Shown: piece after piece, positions 1-8,217 of the stretch
How the letters are laid out: the number at the start of each line of letters is the position of its first letter
How positions within the stretch are numbered: the first letter of the stretch is position 1
Assembly (NCBI RefSeq): GCF_020387415.1
Contig: NZ_JAGWCB010000006.1
Location: forward strand, 124,001-188,000
Direction of reading: 5' to 3'
Origin: Ideonella benzenivorans
GTDB lineage: Bacteria; Pseudomonadota; Gammaproteobacteria; Burkholderiales; Burkholderiaceae_C
Length of the DNA: 64,000 bases
Notes under the pieces: generated by a model
What the model was told of the DNA's origin: nothing
Databases searched by the model: none
What the model saw: only the letters and a program-made list of their open reading frames with translations
Program-made: the position numbers and the translations under genes

Positions 1-297
1 ATCGGTCACCTCGTCGGCCAGGTACTTGATGCGGTACTTGCCGATCTCGATCACGTCGTTGGGGGCCAGCAGCTGCTTCTTGATGGCCTTGCCGTTGATG
101 TAGGTGCCGTTGGTGCTGTTGAGGTCTTCGATGAAGACGTCATCGCCCACCGTCAGCAGCACGGCATGTTCGCCGCTCACGGCGAGGTTGTCGATGACGA
201 TGTCGTTGTAGGGGCGGCGTCCCAGCGTGGTCCGATCCTTCTGGATGGCCACTTCCTTGAGAACCACGTTGTCGAGTGAGACGACCAGCTTGCCCAT
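1..297 (-). CDS. FHA-domain protein (C-terminus outside window)
   Basis: Forkhead-associated domain, a phosphothreonine-peptide reader. The 99 visible residues begin MGKLVVSLDN and carry the family landmarks: LGRRPYNDIVID (the GR near residue 30), SGEHA (near 47) and the NSTNGTYING signature (near 68-77). The gene runs off the left edge, so total length and any further domains are unknown. It is the last visible gene of a leftward set in which a Hanks kinase and a PP2C phosphatase lie just upstream. That arrangement suggests it binds proteins phosphorylated by that kinase. The FHA identity is clear; the partner assignment is inferred from context. Confidence 0.9.
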   Translation of the reverse strand, partial: MGKLVVSLDNVVLKEVAIQKDRTTLGRRPYNDIVIDNLAVSGEHAVLLTVGDDVFIEDLNSTNGTYINGKAIKKQLLAPNDVIEIGKYRIKYLADEVTD

Positions 298-370
298 GAA
301 TACCCTCGTGTTGCCCGCGTCCGGGCTTGTGTCGCGCCGCCTCCGGGGGAATGCGGCGGAATCCTGATGA

Positions 371-1117
371 TCAGTGCAATTTGGCCAGGATGACGGAGAT
401 GTTATCCCGTCCGCCTGCAGCATTGGCGGCGTCCACCAAGGCCGCAGCCTGCTCGTCCAGTGTCTTGTTGATCTGCAACACGTGGGCCATCTGCGGGTCG
501 GTGAGCATGTCGGACAGCCCGTCCGAGCACAACAGGATCACGTCACCCACCTCGACATCATGGGGGTGGACCTCAAGAACCACCTCGGGTTCGACCCCGA
601 CGGCGCGTGTCACCAGATTGCGGTGCAGCGCGTAGGCGGCCTCGGCCGGCGTGATCAGACCGGCGTCGATCTGCTCCTGCAGCAGCGAGTGATCACGGCT
701 GAGCTGGGTCATCCGGCCGTTGCGCAGGCGATACGCTCGCGAATCCCCCAGGTGGCCGATCCAGACCCGGCTGCGCTCGAACAGCGCCGTCACCAGGGTG
801 GTGCCCATGCCGGCGTAGGCCGGCACGGTGCTGGCCGCGGTGAAGACCTGGCGGTTGGCCTCCTGGGCCGCGTCGATCAGGGCCCGGGTCACGGCGCCAT
901 CGTCGGGCGCGGCGCTCAGGCCTTGCAGCCACTGGCGGAAGTGTTCGCGCATGGCCTTGACCGCCATGTCGCTGGCCACCTCGCCGGCGTTGTAGCCACC
1001 CATGCCGTCGGCCAGCAGGCACAGGCCCAGGCCGGCGTCGATCAGGACGGCATCTTCGTTGTTCTGGCGCGCGCGGCCGACGTCGAGCGCGCTGCTGTAT
1101 TCAAGACGCAGTGACAC
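371..1117 (-). CDS. PP2C-family (PPM) Ser/Thr protein phosphatase
   Basis: Metal-dependent protein phosphatase of about 248 residues, expected to dephosphorylate targets of the adjacent kinase. Visible PPM motifs in order: RARQNNEDA near the N-terminus, LLADGMGGYN, GHLGDSRAY, LLCSDGLSD and GGRDNISVI near the end; their aspartates would bind two Mn2+ or Mg2+ ions. I chose the GTG start (VSLRLEYSS) at 1117 because the conserved domain begins there. A longer frame upstream only reads through the kinase gene. The start overlaps the kinase stop by 17 bases, suggesting translational coupling. No signal peptide or membrane segment, so cytoplasmic. Confidence 0.93.
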   Translation of the reverse strand: MSLRLEYSSALDVGRARQNNEDAVLIDAGLGLCLLADGMGGYNAGEVASDMAVKAMREHFRQWLQGLSAAPDDGAVTRALIDAAQEANRQVFTAASTVPAYAGMGTTLVTALFERSRVWIGHLGDSRAYRLRNGRMTQLSRDHSLLQEQIDAGLITPAEAAYALHRNLVTRAVGVEPEVVLEVHPHDVEVGDVILLCSDGLSDMLTDPQMAHVLQINKTLDEQAAALVDAANAAGGRDNISVILAKLH

Positions 1118-2132
1118 GGGGCTCGATCCTGCTGTTGTTCTTGTGGATGTCGGCATTGTCGCGGGATGCGGGCAGGGTGAACCCGTCGCAAGCACGGGCA
1201 ATGAGGCGCAATTCACGGGCCAGCGCATGGCCATCGGCGTGGCGGTCGGCGGGCGACTTGGCCATCATCCGTGCCAGCACATCGCCCAGCACCTCTGGCA
1301 GGTCGGGGCGCAGGCTGCGCAGCGGCGGGGCCGCTTCGCTGGCGATGGCGGCCAGGGTCTCGCCCATCGACGGCCGGTCGAAGGGGCGTTGGCCGGTCAG
1401 CAGCTCGAACAGCACGATGCCCAGCGCGTAGAGGTCGCAGCGGCCATCCAGCGGCACGCCACTGAGCTGTTCGGGGGCCATGTAGCAGGGGGTGCCCACC
1501 AGCAGGCCGCTCAGGCTGTAGCCATGGTCGTCCAGCCGGGCGCAGCCGAAGTCACCGACCTTGAGCGTGCCGCCCTCGGCCGGGTTGAACAGCAGGTTGC
1601 CGGGTTTGAGGTCGCGGTGCACCACGCCCTGGGCATGGGCGTAGGCCAGGGCCTCGGCCACCACGGCGCCCATGCGCAGCACCAGGCCTTCGGGCAGCAG
1701 GCGGCCGGGCTGGGTGTAGCGGGTCAGGTCGCTGCCGGGCACCCATTCCATGGCCAGCCAGCCGCAACGCTCGCCGTTCTGGGTCACGATGCCGGCGCCC
1801 AGCGTGTGGACGATCGCCGGGTGCTGCAGCCGGCCGGCGGCGGCGGCTTCGCGCAGGAAGTAGGTCGTCTGCTGGCCCTCGCGGAAGCGCACGACCTTCA
1901 GCGCGACGAGTTCATCGCTGCCGGCCACGCGGGCCTGGTAGAGCTCGCTTTGCGGGCCCTGGGCACAGGCGCGCAGGATGTGGAAGCCCTCGGTCGCGGC
2001 CGGCAGCACCGAGCTGTCGATCAGCGAGGAGGCGGGCTGGGTGCTGGGCACCGGCGTGGCCGCACCGGCCGGTGGGTCCGCGGGGGACGGCCGGCCCAGG
2101 AGGGTGCGCCAGAAGCGTGCCGCGCCGGCCAT
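1101..2132 (-). CDS. Hanks-type Ser/Thr protein kinase
   Basis: Soluble eukaryotic-like protein kinase of 343 residues. Seen in order: ALKVV (the ATP-binding lysine), HRDLKPGN catalytic loop, VGDFGCA (the DFG metal site), GTPCYMAPEQ activation segment and DLYALGIVLFELLTG. The glycine-rich loop is degenerate: CAQGPQSELYQA replaces the usual GxGxxG. There is no transmembrane helix or PASTA domain, unlike many bacterial Hanks kinases. The start has the purine-rich GGGAGA about ten bases upstream. It overlaps the PP2C gene and is followed by an FHA gene, a kinase-phosphatase-reader set. The terC gene ends 63 bases upstream on the same strand. Substrates are unknown. Confidence 0.93.
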   Translation of the reverse strand: MAGAARFWRTLLGRPSPADPPAGAATPVPSTQPASSLIDSSVLPAATEGFHILRACAQGPQSELYQARVAGSDELVALKVVRFREGQQTTYFLREAAAAGRLQHPAIVHTLGAGIVTQNGERCGWLAMEWVPGSDLTRYTQPGRLLPEGLVLRMGAVVAEALAYAHAQGVVHRDLKPGNLLFNPAEGGTLKVGDFGCARLDDHGYSLSGLLVGTPCYMAPEQLSGVPLDGRCDLYALGIVLFELLTGQRPFDRPSMGETLAAIASEAAPPLRSLRPDLPEVLGDVLARMMAKSPADRHADGHALARELRLIARACDGFTLPASRDNADIHKNNSRIEPRVTAS

Positions 2133-2164
2133 CGTTGTGCTTTCTCCCTGCGGTAGCTCGTCAC

Positions 2165-2170
2165 ATTATC
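2165..2170 (-). promoter_or_regulatory. possible extended -10 element before the kinase gene
   Basis: On the minus strand TGTGATAAT matches an extended -10 (TGn followed by a TATAAT-like hexamer). It would give a start point about 25-30 bases before the kinase ATG. No good -35 is visible in the GC-rich run upstream. If real, the kinase/phosphatase/FHA genes have their own promoter in addition to any read-through from terC. Confidence 0.3.
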
Positions 2171-2195
2171 ACAGGGGGGCGCGGCGCTCGGGCGC

Positions 2196-2885
2196 TCAGG
2201 CGGCATGGGCCGACCGGGCTCTCTGGCGCCCCATCCACCAGCCGGCGGCCAGCACGCCAGCCACCACCACGGCCTGCACCAGCCAGCCGGCCCAGGGGCG
2301 CGGGTCCAGCACCGGGTCCAGCACCGGCTCGCCCACCATCATCTTGGCGGCCGTCCAGGCCAGCACGCCCGCGCCCAGGTAGGTGATGGACGGGAAGCGG
2401 TCCACCAGCTTGAGCACGATGCTGCTGCCCCAGACCACGATGGGCACGCTGATCAGCAGACCGATCACGACCAGGTCGAAAGCACCGTGTGCGGCGCCGG
2501 CCACGCCCAGCACGTTGTCCACGCCCATCAGCGCGTCGGCCACGATGATGGTCTTGAGCGCGCCCCACAGCGTGGTGGCGCTGCCGCCTTCGTGGCCTTC
2601 GCCACCGTCGCCCGGCACCAGCAGCTTGTAGGCGATCCACACCAGGCCCAGGCCGCCGACCAGCATCAGGCCGGGGACCTTCAGCAGCCAGACCACCACC
2701 ATCGTCATCAGTGCGCGGATGCCGATGGCCCCGACCGTGCCCCAGACGATGGCCTTGCGCTGCAGGTGCGTGGGCAGGCTGCGGGCGGCCAGCGCGATGA
2801 CGATGGCGTTGTCGCCGGCCAGGATCAGGTCGATCAGGACGATGGCCGCAAGGGCCGAGAACCATTCAGGGGAAAACAGCGGCAT
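2196..2885 (-). CDS. TerC-family membrane protein under a Mn riboswitch
   Basis: Polytopic inner-membrane protein of 229 residues in the TerC/YjbE family, whose members are linked to metal-ion (often Mn2+) export or metalation of secreted proteins. It has about seven hydrophobic helices. The two family signatures with membrane-embedded aspartates are present: ILAGDNAIVIAL near residue 22 and DALMGVDNVLG in the middle. The leader upstream is a yybP-ykoY riboswitch, the class that usually controls manganese exporters, which supports a role in Mn2+ efflux. The kinase gene follows 63 bases downstream on the same strand. The exact transported ion is inferred from the riboswitch. Confidence 0.92.
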   Translation of the reverse strand: MPLFSPEWFSALAAIVLIDLILAGDNAIVIALAARSLPTHLQRKAIVWGTVGAIGIRALMTMVVVWLLKVPGLMLVGGLGLVWIAYKLLVPGDGGEGHEGGSATTLWGALKTIIVADALMGVDNVLGVAGAAHGAFDLVVIGLLISVPIVVWGSSIVLKLVDRFPSITYLGAGVLAWTAAKMMVGEPVLDPVLDPRPWAGWLVQAVVVAGVLAAGWWMGRQRARSAHAA

Positions 2886-2957
2886 GTCGGTCTTTCGAGG
2901 TGTCGCAGGGATGTGGAGAACACCCTGGCGGACGGACGGGACATGCCGGGAGGAATG

Positions 2958-2993
2958 CCTTCGAACCGCCCGCCAGGGGGCGGGGTTCGAAGG
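2958..2993 (-). promoter_or_regulatory. expression-platform hairpin of the Mn riboswitch
   Basis: On the minus strand CCTTCGAACC is followed 16 bases later by GGTTCGAAGG, a perfect 10-bp stem extended by a GC-rich inner part. The left arm contains the CCTTC that closes the aptamer with GAAGG at 3076-3080, so aptamer closure and this hairpin are mutually exclusive. No U-run follows, so it is not a standard intrinsic terminator. Control of translation, or of Rho access, is more likely. Confidence 0.7.
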
Positions 2994-3080
2994 TCTGGCT
3001 CGGCCACCGGATGGTGGCTGGCGGGCCGGAGGCTTGCGCCTCGTACTGACGACCCGACCGGAAGTGAGCTACTCCCCTTC
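2989..3080 (-). promoter_or_regulatory. yybP-ykoY manganese riboswitch aptamer
   Basis: On the minus strand the leader carries the conserved blocks of the yybP-ykoY class in the right order: GAAGGGGAGTAGC (loop 1 region), GTCAGTACG (loop 3 region), the paired GGCGCAAGCC element, and CAGACCTTC, which closes the first helix by pairing CCTTC with GAAGG. This class senses Mn2+ and often sits before terC/alx/mntP-like genes, as here. It starts about 34 bases after the stop of the upstream terC paralogue. The aptamer call rests on direct motif matching; the ligand is from knowledge of the class. Confidence 0.9.
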
Positions 3081-3088
3081 AGGCCGCG

Positions 3089-3117
3089 AGTATGCCATGG
3101 CGGCCTGAAAACCTCAC
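3089..3117 (-). promoter_or_regulatory. candidate promoter for the riboswitch transcript
   Basis: On the minus strand CATACT (3089-3094) lies 17 bases after GTGAGG (3112-3117). The predicted start point falls just before GAAGGGGAG, so the aptamer would be at the very 5' end of the RNA, as is common for this class. The -35 matches poorly. The same segment forms a 9-bp inverted repeat, TCAGGCCGC/GCGGCCTGA (3079-3108). Confidence 0.4.
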
Positions 3118-3854
3118 TGGCCGCGGGCCCGCAGGGTGCTCACCGTGCGGCCGATCACCAGCACCAGCAGCGCCCCGATGGCGCCGGCGGCGTAGTGCAC
3201 CGCCGGGATCACCTCCACCGTGGCGCCGGCATGGCTGGCCGCCTGGGTGGGCAGGCGGTGCAGCAGCGACGGATCCGTCACCGCCATGCTGCCGGCAATC
3301 CAGCCCAGCAGCATGCCGCCCAGTGTGATGACGACCGGGAAGCGATCCATCAGCTTGATCACCAGCTGGCTGCCGCTGACGATGATGGGGATGCTGACCA
3401 GCAGGCCCAGGATGACCAGCGGCATCTGGTGCTGCCCGCCCACGGCCTGGGCGGCGCCGGCGATCGCGATCACGTTGTCCACGCTCATCACCAGGTCGGC
3501 CACGATGACGGTCTTGACCGCGCCCCAGAGCTTGTCGCTGCCTTCGATCTTGCCGTGCTCGTCCTCTTCATCCGGGGCCAGCAGCTTGACACCGATCCAC
3601 ACCAGCAGCGCGGCGCCGGCCAGCTTCAGATAGGGAATGGCCAGCAGTGTGAGGGCGAAGAAGATCAGCACCACGCGCAGCGCGATGGCGCCGGCCGTGC
3701 CCCAGAGAATGCCCTTGAGGCGTTGATGTTCGGGCAGTTTGCGGCAGGCCAGGGCGATGACGACGGCGTTGTCGCCGCCCAGCAGGATGTCGATCAGGAT
3801 GATCTGGCCCACCCCCAGCCAGAAGGGCAGATGCAGCAGGGATTCCAATTCCAT
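3114..3854 (-). CDS. TerC-family membrane protein (second paralogue)
   Basis: A 246-residue TerC-family protein with the same architecture as its neighbour. Both signature aspartate motifs are present, ILLGGDNAVVIAL near residue 22 and DLVMSVDNVIAI in the middle, and several hydrophobic helices span the inner membrane. The start MELESLLHLP is chosen because the family alignment begins there; the open frame further upstream is mostly non-conserved and crosses the sucD terminator. It precedes the riboswitch, so it is not under that element unless through a shared upstream promoter. Probably a metal transporter or metal-loading factor; specificity is unknown. Confidence 0.9.
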   Translation of the reverse strand: MELESLLHLPFWLGVGQIILIDILLGGDNAVVIALACRKLPEHQRLKGILWGTAGAIALRVVLIFFALTLLAIPYLKLAGAALLVWIGVKLLAPDEEDEHGKIEGSDKLWGAVKTVIVADLVMSVDNVIAIAGAAQAVGGQHQMPLVILGLLVSIPIIVSGSQLVIKLMDRFPVVITLGGMLLGWIAGSMAVTDPSLLHRLPTQAASHAGATVEVIPAVHYAAGAIGALLVLVIGRTVSTLRARGQ

Positions 3855-3926
3855 TGGGTTGGTGCGTGTCGTGGGTGAAACAGTGGCCACGGGTGTGGCT
3901 GCCAATCCAACAGTGTAGGCGCCCAT

Positions 3927-3951
3927 GAAAAAGGCCGCCCGAAGGCGGCCT
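3927..3951 (-). terminator. intrinsic terminator of sucCD
   Basis: On the minus strand AGGCCGCC-TTCG-GGCGGCCT is a perfect 8-bp stem with a stable tetraloop, followed directly by a run of T. It lies 22 bases after the sucD stop and separates sucCD from terC. Confidence 0.93.
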
Positions 3952-3972
3952 GGGGATGGCAACGGGCCGTGC

Positions 3973-4866
3973 TTACAGCAGGGCCTTCAGCAGCTTGCCC
4001 ATCTCGGACGGGTTGCGGGTCACCTTGAAACCGCACTCTTCCATGATGGCCAGCTTGGCGTCCGCCGTGTCGGCGCCACCGGAGATCAGCGCACCTGCGT
4101 GGCCCATGCGCTTGCCCGGAGGGGCGGTGACCCCGGCGATGAAGCCGACGATCGGCTTCTTCATGTTGGCCTTGCACCAGCGGGCGGCTTCGGCCTCGTC
4201 CGGGCCGCCGATCTCGCCGATCATGATGACCGCGTCGGTGTCCGGATCGTCGTTGAAGGCCTTCATCACGTCGATGTGCTTCAGGCCGTTGATCGGGTCG
4301 CCGCCGATGCCCACGCCAGTGGATTGGCCCAGGCCGATCTCGGTCAGCTGCGCCACGGCTTCATAGGTCAGCGTGCCCGAGCGGGACACGACGCCGATGC
4401 GGCCCTTGCGGTGGATGTGGCCCGGCATGATGCCGATCTTGATTTCTTCCGGGGTGATCAGGCCGGGGCAGTTCGGGCCCAGCAGCAGGGTCTTCTTGCC
4501 ACCGGCGGCCTCCTTGGCCTTCATCTTGTTGCGCACCATCAGCATGTCGCGCACGGGGATGCCTTCGGTGATGCAGATCGCCAGGTCCAGGTCGGCTTCG
4601 ACGGCTTCCCAGATCGCGTCGGCGGCGCCGGCGGGCGGCACGTAGATCACCGAGACGGTGGCGCCGGTCTGGCTGGCGGCCTCCTTGACGGTGGCGTAGA
4701 TGGGGATGTCGGAGAACTTCTCACCGGCCTTCTTCGGGTTCACGCCGGCGACGAAACAGTTCTTGCCGTTGGCATAGGCCTGGCAGCCCAGGGTGTGGAA
4801 CTGGCCGGTCTTGCCGGTGATCCCCTGGGTGATGACCTTGGTGTCCTTGTTGATGTAGATCGACAT
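3973..4866 (-). CDS. sucD: succinyl-CoA synthetase alpha subunit
   Basis: Alpha subunit (297 residues, typical length) of the TCA-cycle enzyme that converts succinyl-CoA to succinate with NTP formation. It starts [18 protein letters not shown], the usual N-terminal CoA-binding segment. LLGPNCPG is in the middle, and [10 protein letters not shown] near residue 245 holds the catalytic histidine that is phosphorylated. It lies 23 bases downstream of sucC in the same transcript, and a strong terminator follows. Cytoplasmic alpha2beta2 or alphabeta complex with SucC. Confidence 0.98.
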   Translation of the reverse strand: MSIYINKDTKVITQGITGKTGQFHTLGCQAYANGKNCFVAGVNPKKAGEKFSDIPIYATVKEAASQTGATVSVIYVPPAGAADAIWEAVEADLDLAICITEGIPVRDMLMVRNKMKAKEAAGGKKTLLLGPNCPGLITPEEIKIGIMPGHIHRKGRIGVVSRSGTLTYEAVAQLTEIGLGQSTGVGIGGDPINGLKHIDVMKAFNDDPDTDAVIMIGEIGGPDEAEAARWCKANMKKPIVGFIAGVTAPPGKRMGHAGALISGGADTADAKLAIMEECGFKVTRNPSEMGKLLKALL

Positions 4867-4889
4867 GACTAGATTCCTTCTGGGCGTGC

Positions 4890-6050
4890 TTACTTGACGG
4901 CGGCCACGATCTTGGTGGAGGCGTCGGCCATGGTGTCGGCCGAGATGATGGGCAGGCCGGATTCGGCCAGCATCTTCTTGCCCAGTTCTTCGTTGGTGCC
5001 CTTCATGCGCACGACCAGCGGCACGCTCAGGTTCACGGCCTTGCAGGCCGCGATCACGCCTTCGGCGATGGTGTCGCAGCGCATGATGCCGCCGAAGATG
5101 TTCACCAGAATGCCCTTGACCTTGGGGTTCTTGAGCATCAGCTTGAAGGCTTCGGTGACCTTCTCGGTGGTGGCGCCGCCGCCCACGTCCAGGAAGTTGG
5201 CCGGCTCGCCGCCGAACAGCTTGATGGTGTCCATCGTCGCCATGGCCAGGCCGGCGCCGTTGACCAGGCAGCCGATGTTGCCGTCCAGGCTGATGTAGGC
5301 CAGGTCGAACTTGGAGGCCTCGACTTCGGCCGGATCCTCTTCGTCCAGGTCGCGGTAGGCCACGATCTCGGGGTGACGGAACAGCGCGTTCGCGTCGAAG
5401 TTGAACTTGGCGTCCAGCGCGATCAGGTTGCCCTTGCTGTCACGGTTGAGCGGGTTGATCTCGACCAGCGAGGCATCCGTCTCCATGTAGCAGCGGTACA
5501 GGTTCTTGAACAGCGTGACGGCCTGGTCGACCGTGTGGCCTTCCATGCCGATGGCCTGGGCCACCTTGGCCGCTTGCGCGTCGGTCAGGCCGACCAGCGG
5601 GTCGATGTATTCGGTGACGATCTTCTCGGGCGTCGAGTGGGCGACTTCCTCGATGTCCATGCCGCCCTCGGAGGAGGCGATCAGCGCCACCTTCTGGGTG
5701 CCACGGTCCGTCACCAGGGAGACGTAGAACTCCTTCTGGATGTCGGCGCCTTCTTCGATGTAGAGGCGGCGGACCTTCTGGCCTTCCGGGCCGGTCTGGT
5801 GCGTGACCAGCTGCATGCCCAGGATCTGCTCGGAGAGCTTCTTCACGTCGTCCAGGGTCTTGGCGACCTTGACGCCACCGCCCTTGCCACGGCCACCGGC
5901 GTGGATCTGGGCCTTCACCACCCACACCGGGCCGCCCAGCTTCTGGGCAGCTTCCACCGCCTCTTGCACGTTGAAGGCCGGAATGCCCTTGGGCACCGGG
6001 ACGTCGAACTGGCGCAGGATTTCCTTGCCTTGGTATTCGTGAATCTTCAT
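4890..6050 (-). CDS. sucC: succinyl-CoA synthetase beta subunit
   Basis: Beta subunit (386 residues) with an N-terminal ATP-grasp domain and a C-terminal CoA-ligase domain. It begins [18 protein letters not shown], the canonical start of SucC; an upstream in-frame ATG would add 19 unrelated residues and is rejected. [14 protein letters not shown] is the nucleotide-binding loop. LVEINPL and FLDVGGGA are further family landmarks, and [11 protein letters not shown] lies in the C-terminal domain. First gene of the sucCD transcript. Confidence 0.98.
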   Translation of the reverse strand: MKIHEYQGKEILRQFDVPVPKGIPAFNVQEAVEAAQKLGGPVWVVKAQIHAGGRGKGGGVKVAKTLDDVKKLSEQILGMQLVTHQTGPEGQKVRRLYIEEGADIQKEFYVSLVTDRGTQKVALIASSEGGMDIEEVAHSTPEKIVTEYIDPLVGLTDAQAAKVAQAIGMEGHTVDQAVTLFKNLYRCYMETDASLVEINPLNRDSKGNLIALDAKFNFDANALFRHPEIVAYRDLDEEDPAEVEASKFDLAYISLDGNIGCLVNGAGLAMATMDTIKLFGGEPANFLDVGGGATTEKVTEAFKLMLKNPKVKGILVNIFGGIMRCDTIAEGVIAACKAVNLSVPLVVRMKGTNEELGKKMLAESGLPIISADTMADASTKIVAAVK

Positions 6051-6336
6051 GGGTGGTCTTTTCGTGAGTTCAGGACGAAAGAGAGGAGCGGAATCCGCGG
6101 CCAGCACATCGACGAATGGGCTGACGGCATCTTCAGGGGCGCCATTCTGCAGGACGGTCGGGCCAACTTTCTGGCCAAAACCCCCAAGGTGCTCGGAGCA
6201 TCAGCCGCAGCGCTTGCAGTCGACTGACAAAGCCCGGCGCACCAGGGAAAGCCCTGATTCAGGCAGCTTTTAAGGCAGCCTATGACCGTAGCATGGCGTG
6301 CTGCACTGCAGCAGCGGGGAAACCCTTGGTGACGGG
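6051..6336. other. intergenic region upstream of sucC
   Basis: 286 bases between recX (which ends at 6337 reading leftward) and sucC. It should hold the sucCD promoter, but I cannot point to convincing -35/-10 boxes. A short inverted repeat, TGCTGCA-C-TGCAGCA, lies at about 6299-6313 just beyond the recX stop. No convincing open frame or RNA is visible. Confidence 0.5.
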
Positions 6337-6945
6337 TCAGAACAGGTCGTCGTCGGCGCTGCCGCCCAGAACCTTGCGCACCACCTCCCCGCTGAACCCG
6401 CGGGCGGCCAGAAAGCGCATCTGCCGCGCGCGTTCGCTGGCGTCGGCCGGCAGGTGGTCGAAGCGCTTGCGCCAGACGTCGCGGGCGCGCTGCACCTCTG
6501 TCTGCCGCAGGCTCTGCACGGTCTCGGCATCCAGGCTGACGCCGTGGCGGGCCAGGTCCTGCCGCAGCCGGGCCAGGCCCTGGCGCGGCGCCCGGCTGTT
6601 CAGCCGGCTTTCGATGAAGCGTTCATCGCTCTGGTAGCGCTGGGTCTGCAGCCAGTCGAGCACGGCATCGACTTCGGCCAGCAGCGCCTCGGTGGCGGCC
6701 GACCGGCTGGCGCGGTCTTCGGTCACCACCGCCGGTGGGGCGATGGCGGCGTCCGGTGCTTCACCGAACGGGTCCCCCTCCCAACCACTGCCCCAGCCAC
6801 TCGGCGGCGCGGTGGCCTCGGCCTCGAAGGCGGCGCGCTTGCGGGCATGGGCCAGCAGCTTGGTGCGCAGCTCGGCCCGGCTGTGCTCGCGCCGGGACTG
6901 CAGGGCCAGGGCCTGCGCCTTGAGACTGAGCGGAGCGCGTTTCAT
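6337..6945 (-). CDS. recX: regulatory protein RecX
   Basis: RecX (202 residues), a modulator that binds the RecA filament and restrains its activities. The sequence is alpha-helical with the three-helix repeats of the family: SRREHSRAELRTKL near the N-terminus, YQSDERFIESRLNSR in the middle and AARGFSGEVVRKVLGG at the end. Residues about 40-75 are a Gly/Pro/Ala-rich insertion not seen in short RecX proteins. It follows recA by 61 bases on the same strand across a strong hairpin, the usual recA-recX arrangement. Confidence 0.95.
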   Translation of the reverse strand: MKRAPLSLKAQALALQSRREHSRAELRTKLLAHARKRAAFEAEATAPPSGWGSGWEGDPFGEAPDAAIAPPAVVTEDRASRSAATEALLAEVDAVLDWLQTQRYQSDERFIESRLNSRAPRQGLARLRQDLARHGVSLDAETVQSLRQTEVQRARDVWRKRFDHLPADASERARQMRFLAARGFSGEVVRKVLGGSADDDLF

Positions 6946-6955
6946 GGGCTGGATG

Positions 6956-6987
6956 TGCCACCGGGCGGCCTGGGCCGCCCGGTGGCA
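6956..6987 (-). terminator. recA-recX intercistronic stem-loop
   Basis: A 15-bp perfect inverted repeat, TGCCACCGGGCGGCC/GGCCGCCCGGTGGCA, fills most of the gap between recA and recX. No T-run follows. A hairpin at this position is known in E. coli to let only a small fraction of recA transcripts reach recX. The same attenuating or mRNA-stabilising role is inferred here. Confidence 0.6.
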
Positions 6988-7006
6988 GGGGGACGAGAAC
7001 TGCGGT

Positions 7007-8077
<1,071 letters not shown>

Positions 8078-8100
8078 GCAAATCTCCTCAGATGGCAGCC

Positions 8101-8129
8101 ATTATGGCAGAGGCTGGATATTCGTACAG
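8101..8129 (-). promoter_or_regulatory. recA promoter with LexA (SOS) box
   Basis: On the minus strand CTGTACGAATATCCAG (8114-8129) fits the LexA consensus CTG-N10-CAG. A promoter fits around it: CTGTAC (8124-8129) as -35, a 17-base spacer and CATAAT (8101-8106) as -10. LexA would therefore cover the -35 region and block recA. The 3' half-site is less perfect than ACAG. Confidence 0.8.
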
Positions 8130-8217
8130 TACTTTTTGAGGAGGGCGATGGTGAGCAGGGTTGTCCTGCGCGGGGCGGCGTGGGTGGCTGCCTAAAATCC
8201 CCCTCAGGAGAGAGATC

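Noticed and set aside
6051-6336. Possible small RNA or gene upstream of sucC
   Set aside because: No promoter-plus-terminator pair or ribosome-binding site is visible, only short inverted repeats.
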